This document shows positions 1-10,774 of a DNA stretch of 64,000 nt, piece by piece; positions within the stretch are counted from its first letter, which is position 1; every line of letters begins with the position of its first letter. The translations under genes and the position numbers were made by a program. Under the pieces are notes generated by a model. It saw only the letters and a list, made by a program, of their open reading frames with translations, was not told where the DNA came from and ran no database searches. Origin of the DNA: JAPORK01 sp026710285 (lineage in GTDB: Bacteria; Pseudomonadota; Gammaproteobacteria; Pseudomonadales; Endozoicomonadaceae); contig OZ241746.1 in assembly GCA_965201045.1 (NCBI GenBank), forward strand, positions 5,456,001-5,520,000, read 5' to 3'.

Positions 1-1962
1 ATATGATACAATACGTTTATTTTCAGATAATTCAATGGTACTATACATCGTTTTAGTATAACTATCAGGGCTTTTTATATAGTAATAGTTTTTGCTCATA
101 GCATCAGATGAATCAGCCTTATTTTTCTGACCAGTTAATATAATCCGTTCTAACAAACCGTACGTTAACAGATCTTGTGGATTATTGTAATAATAACGGG
201 TGGTTGTCAGCTGTTGATTACCAGACTTCATTTTTTGACGATACAGTACAGAGAGATAGCCTTTGCCCTTGTGATTGATTTTTTTATGATAGTAATTATA
301 TGTTGTGACGGGTAATGGTGAATCTGTACTGGCTTTGGTATCAGCAGGATACAGTGTTGTCGATTCCATTAATGCAGAAAAAGGCCACTCTTTTGAAACA
401 GCCGGGCAGGCAACATCACCATTTAGCGGGCAATAATGGTTAACCGCTACACGTCCATAGACATCTGTTTGCCTGATAACTCTTCCCTGTGAATCATAAT
501 GCGTAGTTACTGTAGTTACAGCCGGTTTATCTGCCGCATCTCCCCACACCCAGGTTATTATTTTTAAGGGCAGGCTATAGGCAGCAGGTAACTCAGTAAA
601 AGAACTGTGTGCACAGCCATCAGGACGATCTGTACGACAAAAATAGTAGTGCACTGCGGACAAAATATGTCCGGTTCGATCACTGAACTGTTGTTCATCT
701 GTCATCAAATGATACTTATTGTAAGTACGAATTTCCCGTATAAGACCATTATCCTGCTCAGTCTGATACGTATAACTAACCGGAGCTTCAAACAAGATAT
801 CTTTTTGTGAATCATAGGTTGTATTCAGTTTGGAGTTAAACCCGAGATAATTATGTTCATTTATATTTGTTTTACCATATCGGAAGCGGGTGATCATCAC
901 AGGCTGACCAAAACCTGGGTCTGCTGTTTCTTTAACAACGGCACACAGCGCATGTGGTGCTGCAATGTTATATGCAGAAACTTTTATTTCATCACTGCAA
1001 TTATAAGTAATTCGATTGATTAACCCTGTTGGATAATCAACACCTGTCATAAAATGTTGTATATAGTGAAAATAAATACCATGATATGTATGGTCATTGA
1101 ATGAAGGCAATGTGATACTCTGTATTTCATCATTTTTGTTATGAATTAACACGACAACAGGCTGACCGTTACTTCCCTGGCTAATGACTGAAATAGCATC
1201 ACTGGTTCTGCGTAACTTAATGATATGATTTTCATCATCTCTTATCCATTGCAACAGATGAGTACCAGATATATAACTAAAATGCACACTCCACCCATCC
1301 TGCTGTTCTAAACACACTTCATAGCCTTCATGGTTAAGTGTTTCCCGCAGACCATTAGCATAAGTAATTACAAAATGTGTGCTGACATCACCCTGAATGA
1401 GTATATCATGCAGTTTATGATAAAGTGGCCACCAGTGACCATCAGGCTGTTTTTTCAAATAAAAATTTTGTCCAAATGATGTCGTAAGTTGATGTGTAAC
1501 TGGATTGAAATGGGTTAGATTCCAGCTCCAGCCTCTTCCCAACCCATCGGGATTTGCTAAAGCACTACTACTATAATTAACTTCCAAGTTAATATCAGGA
1601 CCATGCCCTAAATTACTGAGCATACTTCCCGTTTTTACATAAGCACTGAGAATACCGGTACGCGGATCAACAGTAATTCCCCAGTTTTTTTTAAAATTAA
1701 ATGCGTTTGACCATGGTGATTGTTTTCCAGCCCCTGAAGAATTGAGCAATGACTTTTTTTCTGTATTTAATACAGATTTACCATACTCTTCATCTGTTGT
1801 TTTATTATGAAAGTTCTCCAAATTATGAAAATGATCAGTATATTTATTAACTAACTTATTTTTTTGTGTATTAAATATTGCACAGGATGCATTTTCGGTA
1901 TAACACAATAATTCATAAATTAATATTAAAAAAAAATATAAACAATTCATTTTATGTTGCAT
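1..1962 (-). CDS. RHS/YD-repeat secreted protein, copy 1 (5' part only)
   Basis: The open frame runs off the window start, so only about the first 654 codons are visible. The start chosen is the ATG at 1962. It begins a signal peptide with Lys residues near its start, a hydrophobic stretch rich in Leu, Ile and Tyr, and a likely cleavage near ENASCA. The segment PWSNAFNFKKNWG and VDPRTGI follow, then the start of the YD-repeat shell. The DNA lines up with copy 2 at a constant offset of 5,864 bases with only scattered substitutions, including synonymous positions, so the two copies diverged or were homogenised recently. The C-terminal type cannot be seen. The product is expected to be an exported RHS shell protein carrying a C-terminal effector domain. 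Confidence 0.85.
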   Translation of the reverse strand, partial: MQHKMNCLYFFLILIYELLCYTENASCAIFNTQKNKLVNKYTDHFHNLENFHNKTTDEEYGKSVLNTEKKSLLNSSGAGKQSPWSNAFNFKKNWGITVDPRTGILSAYVKTGSMLSNLGHGPDINLEVNYSSSALANPDGLGRGWSWNLTHFNPVTHQLTTSFGQNFYLKKQPDGHWWPLYHKLHDILIQGDVSTHFVITYANGLRETLNHEGYEVCLEQQDGWSVHFSYISGTHLLQWIRDDENHIIKLRRTSDAISVISQGSNGQPVVVLIHNKNDEIQSITLPSFNDHTYHGIYFHYIQHFMTGVDYPTGLINRITYNCSDEIKVSAYNIAAPHALCAVVKETADPGFGQPVMITRFRYGKTNINEHNYLGFNSKLNTTYDSQKDILFEAPVSYTYQTEQDNGLIREIRTYNKYHLMTDEQQFSDRTGHILSAVHYYFCRTDRPDGCAHSSFTELPAAYSLPLKIITWVWGDAADKPAVTTVTTHYDSQGRVIRQTDVYGRVAVNHYCPLNGDVACPAVSKEWPFSALMESTTLYPADTKASTDSPLPVTTYNYYHKKINHKGKGYLSVLYRQKMKSGNQQLTTTRYYYNNPQDLLTYGLLERIILTGQKNKADSSDAMSKNYYYIKSPDSYTKTMYSTIELSENKRIVSY

Positions 1963-2297
1963 TAACACTTTTATACCATTTAATACATCATGTGAATAAA
2001 AAAGTTTTTAAATAACTGTGAAGTAAAGATAATTTCTTGCTGTTAAAGATAGATTTTATGACTTTAAGATAACACAGCACTATTCAAAAAAAGATAAAAA
2101 CCCTTTGAATATCTAATTTTATCGTATGGTATATTTTTGTAGTGATAAACCTGATATGTAAAGTTATCGATTCTTAATTTAACAGCATTCAATTGTTAAA
2201 TAAATAACCACTAACATAGTATGAACCAAATACCAGACCTGACTGATTATTCCTGATCTTATGCAATAATATTTTTTTATTTGACTTTTTTCGTTTA
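1963..2297. other. intergenic spacer between RHS copies 2 and 1
   Basis: This AT-rich spacer of about 335 bases lies between the true 3' end of copy 2 and the start of copy 1. It is homologous to the spacers at 34066-34352 and 7848-8236. The shared stretches read like ttgtagtgataaa and gatcttat, followed by the last codons encoding the FIGY ending. It must hold the promoter or readthrough path for copy 1 (minus strand), but no convincing sigma-70 promoter or terminator was found. Confidence 0.6.
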
Positions 2298-2639
2298 TTA
2301 TTTGATTCCCATATAACCAATAAAACTGAGTTTACCTGGCTTATTATTAAATACTTTTATAGTAAGATTGTGAAAAGTTAATGTGCTTATTTTCAGATTA
2401 TCACTATCCTCATAAAATTCATAAACCGGCCATAATCCTTTACCATTAAGACCAAAATGTTGTTTCCTCACTATGAACATATGGTTATATGTCTGAACTA
2501 GTACATACCTATAACCTCTAAACATACTCTTGAAATTGAAACATGCATAATTTCCAATATTATAACAGCAAACTCGTTTTTTTCTGATATCATATAATGC
2601 ATAATATAAAGCTTTGATATAAGGATGATCTAATGAAAA
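2298..2639 (-). pseudogene. RHS copy 2, C-terminal remainder downstream of amber codon
   Basis: Reading on in the same frame past the TAG at 2640-2642 gives FSLDHPYIKAL, a Tyr/Cys-rich middle, TYNHM, VYEFYEDSDNL and the ending FIGYMGIK. This matches the last 114 residues of copies 3, 5 and 7. No frameshift is needed, because a single substitution (Ser TCG to TAG) explains the break. This part carries the conserved His of the C-terminal domain, so the truncated product would lack it unless the amber codon is suppressed. Confidence 0.85.
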
Positions 2640-5600
2640 CTATCCCTGATAATCAATATTTCTCATTCGTTCAGATAAAAAATAATCCAGCTTTTCTATA
2701 TGAAGGTGTTTCCTGGCTATGCGATATGCCAGTAAAATACAACCAGTATCACAACTTATATTCTCACGGAATGATGAATGGCGTAATACAGCCCATGTGT
2801 TAACAACATCTTGTAAACTATCAAACTTTAATGTTTTAAATGCCTTACTATAAAAAGAATAGGATGATCCCTGGAATAACTCTTCTGCTGTCTGAGGATT
2901 GAAGGGAGGATGAATAAGTGTTGATTGCACAGACATTGATGCAGAACTACCAGGGACTGTTGCTGAAATATTTTCTCCGGACTCTTCAAGATTTTTCGCT
3001 CCTGACGGAAGCATTTTAGGAATTTCACACACTGGAACTTCTTCTGCTTCACTTGTAAAAGCAAAAGGCAATAAACCACTGATTCCGGCTGCAATTGAAA
3101 CTGCCATTTCTGCCATGCCTATAATACTACCTGCAACATTAAGCCCTTTATTTGCAGGTATCGCTGCTGCCACTACAGGAATACTGCCTATAGCAGCTGT
3201 ACTTGCAACAACACCTGCCAGAACAGCAGACCCTGCACCGGCAGCTGCGGCTCCCAGGGAGGCAACGGTACATCCTACCTGTATAACTGCTGCTGTAATA
3301 TTAGCCCAACGCTGGTGTAATGCACTCAAACCCATTGTACTGACATAGCCTGTCCATTTAAAAATCTCTCCCAGCCACCTGGGGCTGTTTCCGGACGGAT
3401 CAGTATTCATGATTGGATTGTTACTGCCAAAGGTGTAACCATCACCTTCCGGATCTTCACTAAGAAAATGACGCTGAGCTGGATTATACGTCCGATTTCC
3501 ATTACCTAAAAATTGCCATCCTGTAGCAGGATCTGTTCGTTCACCATCGAACTCCTGTAAAGTTTGCTGGTATAAAGGGAGATTCTTCGTCGTTTTATGC
3601 CACACCATACCATAGGGGCTGTAAATATTGCGTTGCTGAAAACTGTATTGTTGATTGTCATTTTTTCTAAAAATACCGGAAATATCACCTTTATAATTAC
3701 TTTCATAATATTCATTAATCATTCCGTCTATAGTTTTAGCCACCCCCAGATAACCGGTAATGTGTGTACCCTGATCAGGACTGGTGATTTTTTCATTTAT
3801 AAGTGCACCGCCACAGTAGAACAAATAGCTGATACCTTGCACACTTTTTTCCATCACTTCCTGTCCGCTACTATCGTAGCTGTAATTACTCTGTTTCCCT
3901 GTAGATGAAATGACCTGGGTAACTTCATTCAATGCATTATAAGTAATGTGATTATTTTGTCCGTCCATTGTGATATTACCAACATGGTCATAAGTAAAAT
4001 GTTGTATAACTGGTTTGCTTTGACTCCATGCAGTACTGATACTTTGAAGACGTAAAGGTACTGATACATAACCATAGTGATAGCTAGTTACTTTACTGAT
4101 TGTTTGCTGCTGTTGTGTTGGTTGCAATATTTCCCGGACACTTGCAAGTCGGTTAAGTGGTGTGAAAGTATAATTCTGATGAATAATAACGGGGGTCTGT
4201 AGCAATTTTGAGCCGGTAAGTGATGTATCATGTGGACATAAAGGTAAACCGGCTGAACCCTGACATTGCATGCTTACCAAATTATCCAGTACATCATATT
4301 GATAATGTAGTATACCAGATTGCTGATTTCCTGTTGTTTGATTAAGCATGATAATATTACCACTGATATCATGAGTCATTTTCCATTGTGATATTAACTG
4401 TTTTCTCTGAGTATCGACTATCTGATCTTCCCTTCCCCATGAATCATAATGCAGTGTACGATGCATACCACTACCATAATCAATGTCTTTAATACGGGAA
4501 AAATCATCATAAGTGGGAACAGATAATACTTTAGTATGATTACTTTGATATGACTGATAAGTAACACGGACAACACGTCCTAGCCAGTCATATTGGGTAT
4601 TTGTTTTATTACCGGAAATATCTGTCGTACTTATAATACGCTGGTTATCATCATACTTCCATTGCAGTTTATAATTAGGATAACTATTTTTTCCTGTAAA
4701 GATTAATTGTTTGATTAACCCATCATCTCTGTAGAAATAAGTTTTAATACCTGTGATATCTGTTTTTCTTTGTACGTTTAAAGTAACAGGATTATAACAA
4801 ACAGACCATTGTTTTTTATTATTGATTGACTTACTAACAGGAAGATTTAAAAGGTTATATTGCCAGGAAAAAATATGTCGATCTGGTGTAGTAACGGTAG
4901 CAACCTGTCCATCAACCGTATAAGTATAAATAGTACGCTTTCCATCTTCTCCTGCATGCCAGATCAGTTGTCCTGCTTTGTTATAGCCAGAAGATGATAA
5001 CAGATATTGCCCTCCGTAAGCAGGATATACCCAGGATTGTATAACCTGTCCAGCGAGATTATACACTAAATGTGTCCGGTTTCCTACAGGATCAACAGTA
5101 TCGGTTAAGCGTCCCATTGAATCATAATACTGCTTCACTATTCTGCCCGCAGGATCTTGTGCTGCAATCTGTCGCCCAAATCCATCGTAAGTGATTACTG
5201 AAACTCTTGCTTCAGGTCGTTTATCACTGTTAAGACACAGAGATCTTATTGAAGGTAATGGAGAGTTAGTAGCTGGTAATATCCATTGTTTAATTGGTTT
5301 GTTAAGTATATTTGCCCGTGAAACTGAGATAATAGAACGTTCTCCCTGCCTGTTTTGCTGATAACTGATCACACACCGATCACTATCATCATAGTGCATC
5401 ACAGCCATTTCACCATCAGGCAGATGAGCCCGAACCACTCTGCCTGTGTCATCATAATCCTGTATGATACCAAGTACTTTTGCAATCCCGGAGTTATCAA
5501 TGCTATAACTACTTTGCCGGTTAATGCGTCCATACTGATCATAGTAATTTTTTTGTACCGGCCACCAGTGACCTGGTTGCCGTTTTCCTGTTTTGTCAAC

Positions 5601-7847
5601 GACTTCAGTAAAGCTTTTCAATACTCTTCCGGCACTGTCAAAAATAATTTTTCCCTGTAATCCATTTATAGCAGTAATGAGCACCTGATTAAGATTTTTA
5701 GATGTCGTATAGTTGTAGTGGATACTGGCAGCAAATTCAGTACCTACAGAACGTTCCGTTTTTATGAGTCGGTCCCACGGATCATAATAATAAAAGTCGC
5801 TGCCTTTTTTCTCTGCATCTGTTACTATCAGGACCTGATTTGTGAATAAACTGGTTGTAACAAAATATGATACAATACGTTTATTTTCAGATAATTCAAT
5901 GGTACTATACATCGTTTTAGTATAACTATCAGGGCTTTTTATATAGTAATAGTTTTTGCTCATAGCATCAGATGAATCAGCCTTATTTTTCTGACTAGCT
6001 GATATAATACGTTTTAATAAACCGTACGTTAACAGATCTTGTGGATTATTGTAATAATAACGGGTGGTTGTCAGCTGTTGATTACCAGACTTCACTTTTT
6101 GACGATACAGTACAGAGAGATAACCTTTGCCCTTGTGATTGATTTTTTTACGATAGTAATTATATGTTGTGACGGGTAATAGTGAATCTGTACTGGCTCT
6201 GGTATCAGCAGGATACAGTGTTGTCGATTCCATTAATGCAGAAAAAGGCCACTCTTTTGAAACAGCCGGGCAGGCAACATCACCATTTAGCGGGCAATAA
6301 TGGTTAACCGCTACACGTCCATAGACATCTGTTTGCCTGATAACTCTTCCCTGTGAATCATAATGCGTAGTTACTGTAGTTACAGCCGGTTTATCTGCCG
6401 CATCCCCCCACACCCAGGTTATTATTTTTAAGGGCAGGCTATAGGTAGCAGGTAACTCAGTAAAAGAACTGTGTGCACAGCCATCATACCGATCTGTACG
6501 ACAAAAATAGTAGTGCACTGCGGACAAAATATGTCCGGTTCGATCACTGATCTGTTGTTCATCTGTCATCAGATGATATTTATTATAAGTACGAATTTCT
6601 CGTATAAGACCATTATCCTGCTCAGTCTGATACGTATAACTGACCGGAGCTTCAAACAATATATCTTTTTGTGAATCATAGGTTGTATTCAGTTTGGAGT
6701 TAAACCCAAGATAATTATGTTCATTTATATTTGTTTTACCATATCGGAAGCGGGTGATCATCACAGGCTGACCAAAACCCGGGTCTGCTGTTTCTTTAAC
6801 AACAGTACAAAGTGCATGCGGTGCTGCTGTGTTATATACAGAAACTTTTATTTCATCACGGCAATTATAAGTAATTCGATTGATTAATCCTGTTGGATAA
6901 TCAACACCTGTCATAAAATGCCGTATATAATGAAAATAAATACCATGATGTGTATGGTCATTGAATGAAGGCAATGTAATACTCTGCATTTCATTATTTT
7001 TGTTATGAATTAACACGACAACGGGCTGACCGCTACTCCCCTGGCTAATGACTGAAGTAGCGTCACTGGTCCTGTACAATTTAATAATATGGCTTTCATC
7101 ATCTCTTATCCATTGCAACAGATGAGTACCGAGAACATAGCTGAAATGGACACTCCATCCATCCTGTTGTTCCAACTGCACTTCATAGCCTTCATGGTTA
7201 AGTGTTTCCCGCAGACCATTGGCATAAGTAATTACAAAATGTGTGCTAACATCACCCTGAATAAGCATATCATGCAGTTTATGATAAAGTGGCCACCAGT
7301 GACCATCATGCTGCTTTTTTAAATAAAAGTTTTGTCCAAACGATGTCGTCAGTTGATGTGTAACCGGATTGAAATGGGTAAGATTCCAGCTCCAGCCTCT
7401 TCCCAACCCATCGGGATTTGCTAAAGCACTACTACTATAATTAACTTCCAGATTAATATCAGGACCATGCCCTAAATTACTGAGCATACTTCCCGTTTTT
7501 ACATAAGCACTGAGAATACCTGTACGCGGATCAACAGTGGTTCCCCAGGTTTTTTTAAAATTAAATGTGTTTGACCATGGTACCTGTCCACCTGCTCCCA
7601 TAGATTTTATTAGTCGTTTTTTTTCTGTACCTGCTACAAAATTATTATAATCTTTATCTGTTATTTTATTATGAATAGTATCCAAATGATAAAAATAGTC
7701 ATCATTATAATTGGATGAATTATTTTTTTGTGTATTAAATACGGCACAAAATGAACTTTCTATGTAACACAACAATTCACAAGTTAATATTAAAAAAAGA
7801 GATAAATATTTTATCTTATATTGCATTAACATTTTCATACCACTCAA
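2640..7847 (-). CDS. RHS/YD-repeat secreted protein, copy 2 (amber-truncated)
   Basis: The product is 1,735 residues, against about 1,850 in its intact neighbours. A signal peptide (charged MKMLMQYKIK, then a Leu/Ile core, cleavage near SSFCA) precedes the YD shell. Typical repeats are YYYDPWDRLIK, YDGFGRQIAAQDPAGR and YDSMGRLTDTVDPVGN. The RHS core is FDGERTDPATGW, then YNPAQRHFLSEDPEGDGY and NPIMNTDPSGNS near residues 1440-1490. An Ala/Gly-rich hydrophobic stretch follows, then the effector-like domain with its conserved CDTG. Translation stops at TAG just after DYQG. The annotated start lies five codons upstream of the ATG at 7832, which aligns with the starts of copies 5 and 7 and is equally plausible. 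The protein probably acts outside the cytoplasm; its activity is unknown. Confidence 0.85.
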   Translation of the reverse strand: MSGMKMLMQYKIKYLSLFLILTCELLCYIESSFCAVFNTQKNNSSNYNDDYFYHLDTIHNKITDKDYNNFVAGTEKKRLIKSMGAGGQVPWSNTFNFKKTWGTTVDPRTGILSAYVKTGSMLSNLGHGPDINLEVNYSSSALANPDGLGRGWSWNLTHFNPVTHQLTTSFGQNFYLKKQHDGHWWPLYHKLHDMLIQGDVSTHFVITYANGLRETLNHEGYEVQLEQQDGWSVHFSYVLGTHLLQWIRDDESHIIKLYRTSDATSVISQGSSGQPVVVLIHNKNNEMQSITLPSFNDHTHHGIYFHYIRHFMTGVDYPTGLINRITYNCRDEIKVSVYNTAAPHALCTVVKETADPGFGQPVMITRFRYGKTNINEHNYLGFNSKLNTTYDSQKDILFEAPVSYTYQTEQDNGLIREIRTYNKYHLMTDEQQISDRTGHILSAVHYYFCRTDRYDGCAHSSFTELPATYSLPLKIITWVWGDAADKPAVTTVTTHYDSQGRVIRQTDVYGRVAVNHYCPLNGDVACPAVSKEWPFSALMESTTLYPADTRASTDSLLPVTTYNYYRKKINHKGKGYLSVLYRQKVKSGNQQLTTTRYYYNNPQDLLTYGLLKRIISASQKNKADSSDAMSKNYYYIKSPDSYTKTMYSTIELSENKRIVSYFVTTSLFTNQVLIVTDAEKKGSDFYYYDPWDRLIKTERSVGTEFAASIHYNYTTSKNLNQVLITAINGLQGKIIFDSAGRVLKSFTEVVDKTGKRQPGHWWPVQKNYYDQYGRINRQSSYSIDNSGIAKVLGIIQDYDDTGRVVRAHLPDGEMAVMHYDDSDRCVISYQQNRQGERSIISVSRANILNKPIKQWILPATNSPLPSIRSLCLNSDKRPEARVSVITYDGFGRQIAAQDPAGRIVKQYYDSMGRLTDTVDPVGNRTHLVYNLAGQVIQSWVYPAYGGQYLLSSSGYNKAGQLIWHAGEDGKRTIYTYTVDGQVATVTTPDRHIFSWQYNLLNLPVSKSINNKKQWSVCYNPVTLNVQRKTDITGIKTYFYRDDGLIKQLIFTGKNSYPNYKLQWKYDDNQRIISTTDISGNKTNTQYDWLGRVVRVTYQSYQSNHTKVLSVPTYDDFSRIKDIDYGSGMHRTLHYDSWGREDQIVDTQRKQLISQWKMTHDISGNIIMLNQTTGNQQSGILHYQYDVLDNLVSMQCQGSAGLPLCPHDTSLTGSKLLQTPVIIHQNYTFTPLNRLASVREILQPTQQQQTISKVTSYHYGYVSVPLRLQSISTAWSQSKPVIQHFTYDHVGNITMDGQNNHITYNALNEVTQVISSTGKQSNYSYDSSGQEVMEKSVQGISYLFYCGGALINEKITSPDQGTHITGYLGVAKTIDGMINEYYESNYKGDISGIFRKNDNQQYSFQQRNIYSPYGMVWHKTTKNLPLYQQTLQEFDGERTDPATGWQFLGNGNRTYNPAQRHFLSEDPEGDGYTFGSNNPIMNTDPSGNSPRWLGEIFKWTGYVSTMGLSALHQRWANITAAVIQVGCTVASLGAAAAGAGSAVLAGVVASTAAIGSIPVVAAAIPANKGLNVAGSIIGMAEMAVSIAAGISGLLPFAFTSEAEEVPVCEIPKMLPSGAKNLEESGENISATVPGSSASMSVQSTLIHPPFNPQTAEELFQGSSYSFYSKAFKTLKFDSLQDVVNTWAVLRHSSFRENISCDTGCILLAYRIARKHLHIEKLDYFLSERMRNIDYQG

Positions 7848-8236
7848 TTTATCGTGTCGTATGATTTTGCAGTGATAAACCTAACAGACTCTTTCTGGTT
7901 ATTTTTTTAAAATTATACGTATAATTACAACAAATCAATGAGGATGCAAAAATATTTTATTTATTTTAACTTGCAGATAAAGTTATTTTTTTATAGTAAA
8001 AATAGCTGCTTTATTATAACATTACATAAAATTACTTTTATTGCAGTTGTTCTAATAACATGATGACTATTATTTTAATTATTGCAGTGAAAATAAAGTT
8101 ATTGATTCTTCATTTACTCCAGTATTCAGTTTTTACATAAATAACAGGTGATATATTGTGAACTGAGTATTAGTACTTGCTGGTTTATTCATGATTTTAT
8201 GCAGCTAATTATTTTTTATTTCACCAATATCTTTTA
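7848..8236. other. intergenic spacer between RHS copies 3 and 2
   Basis: This AT-rich spacer of 389 bases lies upstream of copy 2 and downstream of copy 3 (minus strand). Blocks such as tgcaaaaatattttattt and aaagttattgattcttcattta recur in other spacers of the array. The first recurs near 40340, upstream of copy 7. I see no gene, RNA or convincing promoter. Confidence 0.55.
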
Positions 8237-9725
8237 TTATCTGATTATGATATAACCAATGAAACTGAGCTTTTCACTAAAAGTAGAAGGGTTTATAAAC
8301 ACTTCTGTAGCAAGCCCGCGAGTAGTTTTCATCTCTATACTCAGATTATTACTATCAGTATAAAATTGATAAACTTTCCATAACTTTTTATTTGTACGAC
8401 CTGTATCCTCCAATATGGCCATATGGTTATATCCCTGAACCAACACACTCTTATTATACCCAAAAATACTGCGTAAAGTGCGAGCGCCATAGTTTCCAAT
8501 ATGACCAAAATGCAATTTTTTCTTTCTCGCATAATTTAATATATCAGATAAAGCTTTAATATAGGGGTGTTCTTTTGAAATAGATCCACTATAATCAGTA
8601 TATTCTTTCCGTACAGATAAAAACCTGTCCAGGTTTTTTATATAAAGATCTTCCCCGTTCATCTGATAGCTCAGTAAAATACAGCCAGTATCGCAATTTA
8701 TATTCTCATGGAATGGTGAATTGCGTAATAAAACCCATGTGTTAATGACATTTTCCAAACTATTAAGTTTTAATGTTTTAGATGCCTTATCATAAAAAGA
8801 ACAGGATGATTCCTGAAATAATTCTTCTGCTGTCTGAGGATTGAAAGGAGGATGAATAAGTGTTGATTGTACAGATATTGATGCAGAACTACCAGAGGCT
8901 GTTGCTAAAATATTTTCTCCACACTCTTCAAGATTTTTCGCTCCTGACGGAAGCATCTTAGGAATTTCACATATCGGTATTTCTTCTGATTCACTTGCAA
9001 CAGCAAAAGGCAGTAATCCACTGACTCCGGCTGCAATTAAAACTGCCATCTCTGCTATACCTATAATATTACCTGCAATATTAAGTCCTTTATTTGCAGG
9101 TATTGATGCCGCTACAACCGGAATACTACCGATAGCAGTCGTACCGGACACAACACCTACCAGAGCAGCAGGTCCTGCACCTGCAGCAGCGGCTCCCAGC
9201 GTAGCAACGGTACATCCCGCCTGTATAACTGCTGCGGTAATGTTAGCCCAGCGCTGGTGCAATGCACTTAAACCCATTGTACTCACATAGCCGACCCATT
9301 TGAAAATATCCCCCAGCCATTTGGGACTGTTTCCGGACGGATCAGTATTCATGATCGGATTGTTACTGCCAAAGGTGTAACCATCACCTTCCGGATCTTC
9401 ACTGAGAAAATAGCGCTGAGCTGGATTATACGTCCGGTTTCCATTACCTAAAAATTGCCATCCTGTAGCAGGGTCTGTTCGCTCACCATCGAACTCCTGT
9501 AAAGTTTGCTGGTATAAAGGGAGATTCTTCGTCGTTTTATGCCACACCATACCATAGGGGCTGTAAATATTGCGTTGCTGAAAACTGTATTGTTGATTGT
9601 CATTTTTTCTAAAAATACTGGAAATATCACCTTTATAACTACTTTCATAATATTCATTAATGCTTCCGTCTGTGGTTTTAGCCACACCCAAATAACCGGT
9701 AATATGTGTATCCTGATCAGGACTA
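8237..9725 (-). pseudogene. RHS copy 3, C-terminal fragment (IS-interrupted)
   Basis: This fragment encodes the RHS core (FDGERTDPATGW, YFLSEDPEGDGYTFGSNN, MNTDPSGNSP), the Ala/Gly-rich hydrophobic segment and a complete C-terminal domain. That domain has NINCDTG (Cys), GYNHM (His), VYQFY and a final FIGYIIIR. Upstream it runs straight into the IS630 end at 9726. Removing 9726-12316 rejoins it in frame with 12315-16350 into 1,840 codons plus stop. A separate open frame starts at the ATG at 9691 inside the fragment, so a core-plus-effector fragment could be made if transcribed, but no start signals are evident. It is a C-terminal subtype A domain. Confidence 0.85.
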
Positions 9726-9898
9726 GTGCTTCTGAGCGCTTATACTGACCCCTTATATTCGCAAAGGTTTTCCATAAGTCCATTTAAATGGTTTTGCCAT
9801 AGTCTTATTAAAAAAATCAACAAATTCATAAAGCCCGGATTTTAAGTTTTTTTTTGAAGTAAAACTATGATGTGGTCAACCTTTTTATTACAACCCAG

Positions 9899-10774
9899 TT
9901 AAGAAACATTTTTTAATCTTGTCATGACTTCTTCATACTCATTTGGACTCATATAATCCAATGTTGAATGTAATCGCTGACTGTTATAAAACATCGTGAT
10001 GTAATTTAGAATATCTTGCTGTGCCTCGTATCGTGTTTGATAATGACACCATTGCACCTGTTCCTGCTTTAAACGACCAAAAAAACTTTCTGCTACTGCA
10101 TTATCCCAGCAGTTACCTTTGCGACTCATACTGCCGGTACATTTCCATGCTTTAAGCAAATAGTTATAAGCATCACTGGCATATTGGCTTCCCCGATCAG
10201 AATGCACAATTAGCCCGGCTTTTGGTTTTCGCTGCCAGAGAGCCATTTTTAGAGCATCACAAACTAATGCTGCTTTCATGCGAGAACTCATACTCCAGCC
10301 AACAACTTTTCTGGAAAATAAATCAATCATTACTGCAAGATAAAGCCATCCTTCCTGTGTTGGAATGTAAGTAATATCAGAAACATAAGCCTGATCTGAT
10401 GCGCTGATAGAAAATTGTCTGTCCAGTACATTCTCAAACACTGCTCTGTCATGATTACTATTTGTCGTAGTTTTATATTTTTTCCGATATCTTACCTGAA
10501 CACCTGCTTCTTTCATTAGCTTCACAGTACGCTTTCTACTGATCACATACCCTTTTAAATTCAATGTCTTCTTCACCCGTCTGCTACCATAACAATAACG
10601 GCTATTTTTAGCAATTTCCCGTATAGTATCCAATAGCTCCGAATGACAACGCGAATCAATTTGCTGTTGTTTCCTTGCATGTTGGTAATAGCCATTACGA
10701 TGCACCCCCATAACTTTACACATGAGATCCACAGGCCATTTTTGCTTATGCTGAGAAATAAATTCATATTTCAC
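9899..10774 (-). CDS. IS3-family transposase OrfB (DDE integrase domain)
   Basis: The 291-residue protein starts with an HTH_21-like segment (KWPVDLMCKVMGVHRNGYYQ). A retroviral-integrase-type catalytic core follows, with the first Asp in YVSDITYIPT, the second in LIVHSDRGSQY and the Glu in NAVAESFFGRLKQE. It ends with the usual YNSQRLHSTLDYMSPNEYE. Its GTG start overlaps the orfA stop (GTGA). In this family OrfB is normally made as an OrfAB fusion by -1 frameshifting, and the frame here fits that. The catalytic triad is complete. Confidence 0.93.
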   Translation of the reverse strand: MKYEFISQHKQKWPVDLMCKVMGVHRNGYYQHARKQQQIDSRCHSELLDTIREIAKNSRYCYGSRRVKKTLNLKGYVISRKRTVKLMKEAGVQVRYRKKYKTTTNSNHDRAVFENVLDRQFSISASDQAYVSDITYIPTQEGWLYLAVMIDLFSRKVVGWSMSSRMKAALVCDALKMALWQRKPKAGLIVHSDRGSQYASDAYNYLLKAWKCTGSMSRKGNCWDNAVAESFFGRLKQEQVQWCHYQTRYEAQQDILNYITMFYNSQRLHSTLDYMSPNEYEEVMTRLKNVS

